Assembly: GCA_024691625.1 (NCBI GenBank)
Contig: JAILNL010000098.1
Location: forward strand, 1-18,885
Direction of reading: 5' to 3'
Source: Schwartzia sp. (in: firmicutes)
GTDB lineage: Bacteria; Bacillota; Negativicutes; Selenomonadales; Selenomonadaceae
DNA: 18,885 bases
Part shown: positions 7,119 to 13,914 of the stretch, piece by piece
Layout: each line of letters opens with the position of its first letter
Position numbering within the stretch: position 1 is the first letter of the stretch
Program-made: the position numbers and the translations under genes
The notes under the pieces: generated by a model
What the model saw: only the letters and a program-made list of their open reading frames with translations
The model's database searches: none
Told to the model about the DNA's origin: nothing

Positions 7119-8026
7119 TGCTGATCACCTTCCGCCTTGACCGTGTGATGTTTAATATGCTGATTTTCCGGCGGCGTATTCCACCTCTTCTGGAACCAAA
7201 GCCACTGGGTAGGATTCTCGCGGATAATATTTTCAAGAATGCGTGTCATGCGCACAGTAAGGTCATACAAATCTTTATCCGTATCTCCGTGATCTTCAAA
7301 ACGCATTACCTCTCCCACAACAACCTTATGTGTGCCGTCGGGCTTACGGAGGATAAACGCAGGAACTACAGGTGCGTTGAATTTGCATGCAAAAACTGCC
7401 GGCCCCATAGGTGTAGACGCAGTCTTTCCAAGGAAATCTATAAATGCACCGCCCGGACCCGCATCCTGGTCAGCCAAAAATCCGAGTATTTTCCCTTTTC
7501 GAAGGGCGCGTGCTGCAGCCAAAAGCTCACTGGTTCCGCGGCTGAATATCTCCACGTCAATTGTTGCACGAAGGTCATTCAGCACGCGTGTATACTGCTC
7601 ATTTGGCTGAGGCTTTGCAATAGCTGTAACAGGAAGGTCCGAAAGCGTGAACGCAGCAGACAGCCATTCCCATGTACCGATATGGCCGGTAAGCACGACT
7701 GCGCCGCGGCCTTCCGCCAGCGCGTCTGTAAGCCGTTCCAAATGGTCAATCTCAATGTATTTATGAAAATTCTTTTTGTTGAGATGCGGCATATACAGTA
7801 TCTCAAACACATTTGTACCGAGATTTATGAACGACTCGCGGACCAGTTTTCTTGCTTCATCTTCGGAAATATTAAGTCCGGCCATCATCTGTTCCACGGC
7901 GCGTTCACGCTGCTTCTTTATGAACTTGTAATACAGAATACCCGCTCCCCGGCCCAGCGAAAGCAGAACCGAATGCGGCAGGCAGCAGATAATTCTGCTG
8001 AGCAGCATAAGGCAGCGATAAATCAT
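7115..8026 (-). CDS. Lipid A late acyltransferase, LpxL/LpxM (HtrB) family
   Basis: A 303-residue, membrane-associated acyltransferase expected to add a secondary acyl chain to Kdo-lipid IVA. The catalytic HX4E motif is HIGTWE (115-120, His115/Glu120) and is preceded by the usual GAVVLTG strand. LADQDAG (184-190) and PTQWLWFQKRW (272-282) are strongly typical of the LpxL/HtrB family. An N-terminal hydrophobic stretch (about 5-30) could anchor it. Only one such gene is seen here, so LpxL and LpxM cannot be separated and the acyl donor is unknown. It starts with ATG at 8026, 7 bases after GGAGG; another ATG at 8030 is in a different frame. It lies 16 bases after kdsC and overlaps lptC. Confidence 0.88.
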   Translation of the reverse strand: MIYRCLMLLSRIICCLPHSVLLSLGRGAGILYYKFIKKQRERAVEQMMAGLNISEDEARKLVRESFINLGTNVFEILYMPHLNKKNFHKYIEIDHLERLTDALAEGRGAVVLTGHIGTWEWLSAAFTLSDLPVTAIAKPQPNEQYTRVLNDLRATIDVEIFSRGTSELLAAARALRKGKILGFLADQDAGPGGAFIDFLGKTASTPMGPAVFACKFNAPVVPAFILRKPDGTHKVVVGEVMRFEDHGDTDKDLYDLTVRMTRILENIIRENPTQWLWFQKRWNTPPENQHIKHHTVKAEGDQQ

Positions 8027-8042
8027 ACATGTTCCTCCAAAT

Positions 8043-8582
8043 TCAACTCAAAAAAGTGTTTACGATATCCCGCCAAAGGCCCTGGGATTTCATAATAAAC
8101 TCAAGCACCTCGCGTACTGCTCCGTGTCCGCCGGTCTTGCAGGCCACAAAATGTGCACGGTCACGGACATCAACGACCGCATCCGCCGGAGCAGCTGCCA
8201 GTCCAACCTGCAGCATGACAGGCAGGTCAATGAGATCATCGCCTATGTAGGCTATTTCTTCATCAGTGAGAGAATGCTTCTCTTTAATCTCTTTATATGC
8301 ATCACGTTTGTCGATACAGCCCTGGCGAAACTCCGTGATATGAAGCTCGGCAGCGCGCTGCTCCAGCATTTTGGAAGTACGCCCCGTGATGATTGCCGTT
8401 TTCAATCCGGCCCTCTGCCAGAGCGCAATCCCCATGCCGTCCTTAATATTAAAGGCCTTGAAAAGCTCTCCTTCGGCACCGATATAAACGCCGCCGTCTG
8501 TAAGAACTCCATCAACATCGAAAATGATCATGCGAATCTTTTGTGCACGCCCGAAGGCATCCACTGTTCTTGCGCCTTCCAT
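8043..8582 (-). CDS. kdsC: Kdo 8-phosphate phosphatase KdsC
   Basis: A 179-residue HAD-family phosphatase that releases Kdo from Kdo 8-phosphate. HAD motif I is FDVDGVLTDG (21-30) with nucleophile Asp22 and acid/base Asp24. Motif II is IITGRTS (64-70), and motif IV is YIGDDLIDLP (112-121) with the Mg-binding aspartates. The lack of a large cap domain and the small size fit the tetrameric KdsC group. A TTG at 8591 also opens the frame, but it abuts the GGGAG ribosome site, so I chose the ATG at 8582 (spacing 9). That start lies 1 base beyond the kdsD stop, so the two are probably coupled. Together with kdsD, kdsA and kdsB it completes CMP-Kdo synthesis in this window. Confidence 0.92.
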   Translation of the reverse strand: MEGARTVDAFGRAQKIRMIIFDVDGVLTDGGVYIGAEGELFKAFNIKDGMGIALWQRAGLKTAIITGRTSKMLEQRAAELHITEFRQGCIDKRDAYKEIKEKHSLTDEEIAYIGDDLIDLPVMLQVGLAAAPADAVVDVRDRAHFVACKTGGHGAVREVLEFIMKSQGLWRDIVNTFLS

Positions 8583-8583
8583 A

Positions 8584-9558
8584 TCACACAACTCCCTGAC
8601 GCAGAAGGTCCGTCAGATGCACAATTCCAACCGGATGATTTGCCTCATCAATAACAGGGAGCACCGTAATCGGACGCGGTTTGTGCTTTTCCATGATGCT
8701 CAGTGCCGATGCGGCAAGCTTGTCCTTTGTAATTGTGATTGGATTTTTCGTCATGAAATTGTCTACAGGTTCATTGAGAAACTCACTTCCCTGAGCAAGA
8801 CAGCGGCGTATATCTCCGTCTGTTACGAGCCCTATGAAGGTTCCGTCTGATGCAACCACCGATGTGGCGCCGACACCCTTTGCCGTCATGACAAAGAGCG
8901 CTTCCTTCGCCGTCTTTTCTACTCCGATGACAGGATTCTCGTCCCCGGAATGCATGACATTTTCAACCGTGAGCAAGAGCTTGCGCCCCAACGAACCGCC
9001 GGGATGGAATACAGCAAAATCCTGAGCTGTAAAATTACGCGCAGAAAGAAGTGCCATAGCCATAGCATCACCCATAGCAAGTGCCGCTGTAGTGCTCGAT
9101 GTCGGGGCAAGGCCCAAAGGACATGCCTCAGACTCGACTCCCGCATCAATAAACCAGTCGGCATTTTTGCCAAGGGTTGATTCACGGCGTCCGCAGAGAG
9201 CTATAATCTTTGCTCCGATACGGCGGATAATAGGGAGAATATTTACAACCTCATTAGTCTCACCGCTATTGGAAATAGCAAGCACTATATCGTCCGCTGT
9301 AACCATTCCGAGATCACCGTGGAATGCTTCCGCCGGGTGCATAAAAAACGAGGGAGTTCCCGTACTTGCCAGCGTAGCGGCAATCTTCTGCCCGACATGC
9401 CCAGATTTTCCGATTCCCGTCACTATAATACGCGCCCTGCATTCGAGGATACTTTTAACCGCATCCTCAAATTCGTCATCAATACGGTCAAGCAGCTTTG
9501 TGACCGCATCTATTTCCATACGCAGTGTATCTGCGGCTTTTTCCTTGATCAAGCTCAT
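8584..9558 (-). CDS. kdsD: D-arabinose 5-phosphate isomerase KdsD/KpsF
   Basis: A 324-residue cytosolic isomerase that converts ribulose 5-phosphate to arabinose 5-phosphate, the first step to Kdo. The SIS sugar-phosphate domain spans about 35-175, with GIGKSGHVGQKIAATLASTG (48-67), HPAEAFHGDLG (74-84) and SNSGETNE (96-103). FHPGGSLGR (184-192) is highly characteristic of this isomerase group. Two CBS domains follow (about 200-255 and 265-322). The full SIS-CBS-CBS layout and length match KdsD, KpsF and GutQ. The name rests on the location among kds genes. It starts with ATG 8 bases after AGGAAGG and 14 bases beyond the kdsA stop. CBS domains may sense nucleotides or CMP-Kdo; this is inference. 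Confidence 0.94.
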   Translation of the reverse strand: MSLIKEKAADTLRMEIDAVTKLLDRIDDEFEDAVKSILECRARIIVTGIGKSGHVGQKIAATLASTGTPSFFMHPAEAFHGDLGMVTADDIVLAISNSGETNEVVNILPIIRRIGAKIIALCGRRESTLGKNADWFIDAGVESEACPLGLAPTSSTTAALAMGDAMAMALLSARNFTAQDFAVFHPGGSLGRKLLLTVENVMHSGDENPVIGVEKTAKEALFVMTAKGVGATSVVASDGTFIGLVTDGDIRRCLAQGSEFLNEPVDNFMTKNPITITKDKLAASALSIMEKHKPRPITVLPVIDEANHPVGIVHLTDLLRQGVV

Positions 9559-9572
9559 GCTTTCGACCTTCC

Positions 9573-10400
9573 TCAGTAAAGTTTTTTGCGTACGATATTA
9601 TAAATCGACAGGCAGTCCTTAAGAATATCCTCCAGTTTGTCGAGGTAAATGCTGTTTGGCCCGTCGCAGAGAGCTTCTTCCGGATTGTCGTGAACCTCCA
9701 TGAAAAGACCGTCTACACCTGCGCCCACAGCCGCGCGTGCAAGATATTCCGCAAGCTCACGGTTTCCGCCTGAGCTTGTTCCGGAGCCGCCGGGAAGCTG
9801 TACACTGTGAGTAGCGTCAAACACTACCGGATAACCGAATGAACGCATGATAGGAAAGCTTCTCATATCTACAACAAGATTATTATATCCGAAGGAAGCG
9901 CCGCGCTCCGTAAGAACAATATTGGAGTTTCCTCCCTCAAGAAGCTTGTCAACAACATTTCTCATATCCTTCGGAGCCATGAACTGACCTTTTTTGACAT
10001 TTACAACCGCACCGGTTTTTGCCGCTGCATTCAGAAGATCTGTCTGGCGGCACAGGAATGCCGGAATCTGCAGGACATCCACGACCTTTGCAACAGACTC
10101 CGGCTGGAACTCATTGTGAATATCCGTAACGACGGGAACACCGAGCTCCTTCTTGATATTAGCAAGCATCTCAAGGCCTTTATCTATACCCGGTCCACGG
10201 AATCCATGGAAGGACGAACGGTTAGCCTTATCAAAGGATGCTTTAAAAATATAAGGAATACCGAGACGGCTGGTGATATCACGGATTGTTCTGCCGATAA
10301 AGAGGCAGCGTTCATAATCTTCAAGAACGCACGGGCCTGCCATGAGAACCAGTGGATTGCCTGCACCCATCTCAAAATTTCCTATTTTTACTGTATTCAT
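9573..10400 (-). CDS. kdsA: Kdo 8-phosphate synthase KdsA (metal-dependent type)
   Basis: A 275-residue TIM-barrel aldolase that condenses arabinose 5-phosphate with phosphoenolpyruvate. Visible hallmarks are LMAGPCVLE (19-27), [12 protein letters not shown] (52-63), [17 protein letters not shown] in the second half, [12 protein letters not shown] and [16 protein letters not shown]. Cys24 replaces the Asn of E. coli KdsA. Together with the His, Glu and Asp of the last two motifs it gives the four ligands of metal-dependent KdsA as in Aquifex. The frame extends upstream to a TTG (10433), but the ATG at 10400 has AGAAAGG 9 bases before it and the conserved N-terminus, so I chose the ATG. A promoter (10481-10510) and a hairpin-rich leader precede it, making it the likely first gene of the long kdsA-to-yqgF operon. 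Confidence 0.95.
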   Translation of the reverse strand: MNTVKIGNFEMGAGNPLVLMAGPCVLEDYERCLFIGRTIRDITSRLGIPYIFKASFDKANRSSFHGFRGPGIDKGLEMLANIKKELGVPVVTDIHNEFQPESVAKVVDVLQIPAFLCRQTDLLNAAAKTGAVVNVKKGQFMAPKDMRNVVDKLLEGGNSNIVLTERGASFGYNNLVVDMRSFPIMRSFGYPVVFDATHSVQLPGGSGTSSGGNRELAEYLARAAVGAGVDGLFMEVHDNPEEALCDGPNSIYLDKLEDILKDCLSIYNIVRKKLY

Positions 10401-10421
10401 GCTACACAACCTTTCTTTCAT

Positions 10422-10444
10422 GGGGAACTGCAAAAACCTTCCCC
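10422..10444 (-). repeat. Inverted repeat in the kdsA leader
   Basis: GGGGAA and TTCCCC (6 bp) flank an 11-base spacer. It lies about 6 bases upstream of the kdsA ribosome site and within the predicted leader RNA, so it could affect access to the start or be part of a composite repeat with the hairpins at 10452-10470 and 10501-10519. Confidence 0.4.
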
Positions 10445-10451
10445 TTTCGCT

Positions 10452-10470
10452 GCAAAGCTTATGGCTTTGC
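10452..10470 (-). repeat. Hairpin in the kdsA leader
   Basis: A perfect 7-bp inverted repeat, GCAAAGC and GCTTTGC, around a 5-base loop. It is about 10 bases downstream of the predicted -10 box, so it would be at the 5' end of the transcript. No T-run follows, so it does not look like a terminator. Confidence 0.5.
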
Positions 10471-10480
10471 CTGTTACTGC

Positions 10481-10510
10481 TTTATAACGCTTTCGTTCCG
10501 GTTTTGCCAA
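10481..10510 (-). promoter_or_regulatory. Predicted sigma-70-type promoter for kdsA
   Basis: On the minus strand a -35 box TTGGCA (10505-10510), an 18-base spacer and a -10 box TATAAA (10481-10486) each match consensus at 5 of 6. It lies about 80 bases upstream of the kdsA start. The block is closely similar to the lpxB promoter, including the spacer (27 of 32 bases identical from 10484 to 10515 against 16844 to 16875). The -35 box is inside a perfect palindrome (10501-10519). Confidence 0.6.
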
Positions 10511-10519
10511 AGGCAAAAC
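10501..10519. repeat. Perfect palindrome over the kdsA -35 box
   Basis: GTTTTGCC and GGCAAAAC (8 bp) flank a 3-base centre. It covers the -35 box of the predicted kdsA promoter, so it could be an operator or part of a repeat element. The corresponding place at the lpxB promoter keeps only the left half. Confidence 0.55.
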
Positions 10520-10577
10520 TTCCTCTATCAGCGTTTCAACGAGGCCGGAGATATGTTCACCGCCTGTTATTTGCCCC

Positions 10578-10604
10578 TGTCCCCGTCTAGAGAGGTAGGG
10601 GACA
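10578..10604. repeat. TGTCCCC/GGGGACA inverted repeat after kdsB
   Basis: A 7-bp stem with a 13-base loop, starting 12 bases after the kdsB stop codon. On the minus strand GGGGC follows rather than a T-run, so it is a poor terminator. On the plus strand TCTTTT follows. The same arms occur in the hairpin at 2310-2330, which suggests a family of interspersed palindromes. Confidence 0.55.
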
Positions 10605-10616
10605 TCTTTTGTCGAA

Positions 10617-11348
10617 CTATTTCATTTTTTTGTATATTTCATTGACCTTTGCAAGATCCTCTGCAGTATCGACGCCAACAAATTTTGCGTCTGTTGCGAT
10701 TACACGGATGCGGTATCCGTTCTCCAATGCCCTGAGCTGCTCAAGAGACTCGGCCTGCTCAAGAGGCGTCGGAGCGAGTTTCGCGTACTGCAAAAGAAAA
10801 TCCCGCTTATAGGCGTAAATACCGATATGCTTATGCACCGGAGCTTTGCCTTCAACACGCGGATACGGAAGCAGGGATCGTGAAAAATACAACGCATATC
10901 CGTTTTTGTCGGTAACAACTTTGACATTATTCGGATTTTTCTGCTCTTCCGCATCAGTCATCGGAGTCATGACCGTTGCCATCTGAAGCTCTTTATCCTC
11001 TTCAAATACCCCGGCAAGCTCATCAATGAGCGAAGGCTCAATAAGAGGCTCGTCACCCTGTACATTGATAATGAGATCTATATCAGGATACGCTGCCGCC
11101 ACCTCTGCGAGGCGGTCAGTTCCTGTAGGATGGTCCTTTGCGGTCATCATAGCCTTGCCGCCGTTTTTCCCGACGGCTTCAACTATACGCTCATCATCCG
11201 TGGCAACAACCACGTCGGTAAGCTTTTTGGCCTGTACCGCACGGTCATATACCCTACAAATCATAGGCTTTCCCGCAATATCCTTAAGCGGTTTTCCCGG
11301 CAGACGCGTGGACGCGTAACGTGCCGGAATAACGCAAAGTGTTTTCAT
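10617..11348 (-). CDS. kdsB: CMP-Kdo synthetase KdsB
   Basis: A 243-residue cytidylyltransferase that activates Kdo with CTP to CMP-Kdo, the donor for WaaA. Family hallmarks are IPARYASTRLPGKPL (7-21), the nucleotide loop; NVQGDEP (95-101), with a Mg-binding Asp; YFSR (154-157); HIGIYAY (174-180); LEQLRALENG (202-211); and GVDTAEDL (225-232). Length matches KdsB. It starts with ATG 9 bases after AAAGGAG, 41 bases beyond the waaA-lpxK stop, and is probably the last gene of the lpxB transcript. It is placed directly behind the gene of the transferase that uses its product. Nothing looks missing or altered. Confidence 0.95.
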   Translation of the reverse strand: MKTLCVIPARYASTRLPGKPLKDIAGKPMICRVYDRAVQAKKLTDVVVATDDERIVEAVGKNGGKAMMTAKDHPTGTDRLAEVAAAYPDIDLIINVQGDEPLIEPSLIDELAGVFEEDKELQMATVMTPMTDAEEQKNPNNVKVVTDKNGYALYFSRSLLPYPRVEGKAPVHKHIGIYAYKRDFLLQYAKLAPTPLEQAESLEQLRALENGYRIRVIATDAKFVGVDTAEDLAKVNEIYKKMK

Positions 11349-11389
11349 GCTTAAATACTCCTTTGTACAAATGAGGAAATCTTATTATG

Positions 11390-13891
11390 TCATTTCCCAA
11401 GCTTTTCTTTAAGATGCTGCTGAATGCAGTCCAAAAGCCGTCCTTCGTTATCCTGAAAGGTAACCTCGACGCTGACAACATAAATTGGTACCTCATGTCC
11501 AAGTTTTCCCATAATGGTATCACGCGTAAGAAGAGGTACTTTTACGGCATCTTTTTCTGTGATAACGACTGCCTCCGCATCCATCTGAACGGCAAGATTT
11601 GCCGCATCAAGCATTTCCTGCTCTGTATAGTCATGATGGTCAGGGAAGCGCAGGCTTTCAACAACAACCGCGCCGAGGTTTGCCAGCGTCTGTTCGAAGG
11701 ACGCCGGGTTTCCGATAGCAGACACTGCCATGACACGCTTGCCCTTCATCTGATTGACATCAATACCTTCGCTTGTTATATTAGCATGCCAATCCGCAAG
11801 TTCTATGAAACCACGCGGACGATGAACAGATTCCACCACAAGCGCATGCTTATTTTCTTCCGCAATAACATTATGTATGTACTGACGTGATGGCTCCGAA
11901 GCCTGATCCACCTTCGTCAGGAGGCAGATATCAGCACGGTCAATATGTGAAATCGGCTCACGAAGAGTACCTCTCGGAAGCATATATCCGTTTCCGAAAA
12001 CATTCACGGCATCAATGAGTACGATATCCATATCGCGCTCAAGCTGCCAGTGCTGATAGCCGTCGTCAAGGATAGCTACCTCAGCGCCGAAATGCTCAAT
12101 AGCATAAGTACCGGTATAATAACGCTCAGGTCCGATAAGTACCGGCACGTCCGGCAGATGCTTCGCAAGCATATACGCTTCGTCGCCTGCCTCCGCAGCT
12201 GACATGTGTAAAGTTTTACCGTCAGATACGACGCCGACATCACCGCGCCACTTCGCACGATAGCCGCGGTTCAAGATTACAACCCGATATCCGAGATTTC
12301 GAATCTCACGGGCAAGACGCTGTGCTGTCGGGGTTTTTCCTGTACCACCAACAGTAATGTTACCAAGACTGATAACAAAGCAACCGAGTTTTTTACGGCT
12401 GAATACGCCGAATTTATAACCTGTAAGCTTTAAGTTTACAAGCCCACCGTAAATCAGGGAGAATACATAAAGAACAGCAATAAACATCTGAACGAGGAAC
12501 CCATGCCCCTGGCGGCTGTGAATAAGGTGGTAGAAATAAGTCTGGAAGTTCTCAACCTTATTCGTGGACTTGATATAACCGCTTGCCAGACGTCTCTCCT
12601 CGACCTGTTCAAGCATTTCGTGGAGAAGAACCGCCGAACGCCTTGCAGCACCCTTGTTTTCGCCGCAGATTGCGAGAGTTTCCGCTTCCATGCGATGTCT
12701 TTCTGTATCATCATCAAAGAGTCTTACAACCTCTTTTGTAAGCTCATCAGAGTTCTGCACCGTAACAACAGCGTTGCGCTTTGTGAAAAGAGCATGGGTC
12801 TCTTTGAAGTTGAACATATTAAAGCCGACGATTATTGCCTTACCGTGGGCAGCCGGCTCAAGGATATTATGTCCGCCGTGGGCGATAAGACTGCCTCCGA
12901 CGTAAATAACATCACCGACACTGTAAACCTTTCCAAGCTCGCCGATTGTATCAAGTATAACAATATCATGCCCTTCGGCAGGATTTTCCAAAAGCTCTGT
13001 ACGACGTACTGTCTTAAAGCCCGCTCTGTGACAGATTGCAATAACCTCGCGGACACGCAAAAGTTCACGCGGAGCAATAACCAGCTTCGCGTTTGGCTTT
13101 TCTTTGCGGACTTCCTTGAAAGCCTGAAGAACAGAATCTTCTTCGCCGCGGTGCGTACTTCCCGCAAGGAAAATACCGTCATTGCCGGTCAATCCCATTT
13201 CGGCTATGAGACGGTTCTTTTCTTCTTCGCTTACATCAGTGTAAGTCTGATCAAATTTTGTATTGCCTGTTACAACGACAAGATTCGGATTGGCTCCAAG
13301 GCGGATAATGTACTCCGCGTCAATAGGAGACTGCATGGCAAATCTGGTCACTGTACCAATCATATCGTCCAGCAGGCTGTGCAGATGATGATACCGCTTT
13401 ACGCTCTTATCACTGATACGCCCGTTGACCATCATGACGGGGATATTCATGGTACGGCACGCACGCAGGAAGTTCGGCCAAAGCTCTGTCTCAACCGGCA
13501 TAAAGACACGCGGAGTAATCATGCGTACCATGTGCGCGGCCAAAAGCGGCAGATCAAGCGGGAAATAGATGATACTGTCTGCATCCTTTATAATGCGGTT
13601 AGCCATCTCATAGCCACTCGTCGTTACAACAGAAACAAGAATCGGACTTTTGGGGAATTCCTTACGGAATTCCTTGATAAGCGGGCTTGCTGCCACAACC
13701 TCTCCGACTGATGCTGCATGAACCCATATACAGTTTTTCTTCGCTACCTTTGCCAGCTCCTCCTCAGGTACAAAGCCCAGGGACTGACGAATGCGCTCAA
13801 CAAACCCCCTCTCACGAATCGCTCTGACCGCAAAAACCGGGATTATGAGCAGCACCACAATTATGGCGGCGATATTATAAAGTAACTGCAT
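11390..13891 (-). CDS. Fused Kdo transferase and lipid A 4'-kinase (WaaA-LpxK)
   Basis: An 833-residue bifunctional protein read in one uninterrupted frame. Residues 1 to about 425 are WaaA (KdtA), a GT-B transferase moving Kdo from CMP-Kdo to lipid IVA. It has an N-terminal membrane anchor (3-21), WVHAASVGE (56-64) with the catalytic Glu64, and GGSLIAHGGHNILEPAAHG (332-350) in the donor domain. Residues about 450 to 833 are LpxK, the tetraacyldisaccharide 4'-kinase. It has a hydrophobic helix (464-482), the P-loop GNITVGGTGKTP (510-521), NRGYR (541-545), ILDDGYQHWQLERD (607-620) and FPDHHDY (749-755). A Lys/Glu-rich linker (about 425-450) joins them. LpxK makes the substrate of WaaA, so the fusion joins successive steps. 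It starts with ATG after AGGGG, 23 bases from msbA. Both active sites look intact. Confidence 0.95.
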   Translation of the reverse strand: MQLLYNIAAIIVVLLIIPVFAVRAIRERGFVERIRQSLGFVPEEELAKVAKKNCIWVHAASVGEVVAASPLIKEFRKEFPKSPILVSVVTTSGYEMANRIIKDADSIIYFPLDLPLLAAHMVRMITPRVFMPVETELWPNFLRACRTMNIPVMMVNGRISDKSVKRYHHLHSLLDDMIGTVTRFAMQSPIDAEYIIRLGANPNLVVVTGNTKFDQTYTDVSEEEKNRLIAEMGLTGNDGIFLAGSTHRGEEDSVLQAFKEVRKEKPNAKLVIAPRELLRVREVIAICHRAGFKTVRRTELLENPAEGHDIVILDTIGELGKVYSVGDVIYVGGSLIAHGGHNILEPAAHGKAIIVGFNMFNFKETHALFTKRNAVVTVQNSDELTKEVVRLFDDDTERHRMEAETLAICGENKGAARRSAVLLHEMLEQVEERRLASGYIKSTNKVENFQTYFYHLIHSRQGHGFLVQMFIAVLYVFSLIYGGLVNLKLTGYKFGVFSRKKLGCFVISLGNITVGGTGKTPTAQRLAREIRNLGYRVVILNRGYRAKWRGDVGVVSDGKTLHMSAAEAGDEAYMLAKHLPDVPVLIGPERYYTGTYAIEHFGAEVAILDDGYQHWQLERDMDIVLIDAVNVFGNGYMLPRGTLREPISHIDRADICLLTKVDQASEPSRQYIHNVIAEENKHALVVESVHRPRGFIELADWHANITSEGIDVNQMKGKRVMAVSAIGNPASFEQTLANLGAVVVESLRFPDHHDYTEQEMLDAANLAVQMDAEAVVITEKDAVKVPLLTRDTIMGKLGHEVPIYVVSVEVTFQDNEGRLLDCIQQHLKEKLGK

Positions 13892-13914
13892 GTTTTTTCC
13901 CCTACTGTAAATTG

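Noticed and set aside
10421..10621. 67-codon stop-to-stop frame between kdsB and kdsA as a small gene
   Set aside because: It has no ATG or GTG start in frame and overlaps several inverted repeats and a promoter. I keep it only as a repeat-related observation.
12503..13711. 402-codon open frame on the plus strand
   Set aside because: It is antisense to the WaaA half of the fusion, rich in Cys, His and Asn, has no recognised motifs, and its openness follows from the codon pattern of the real gene.
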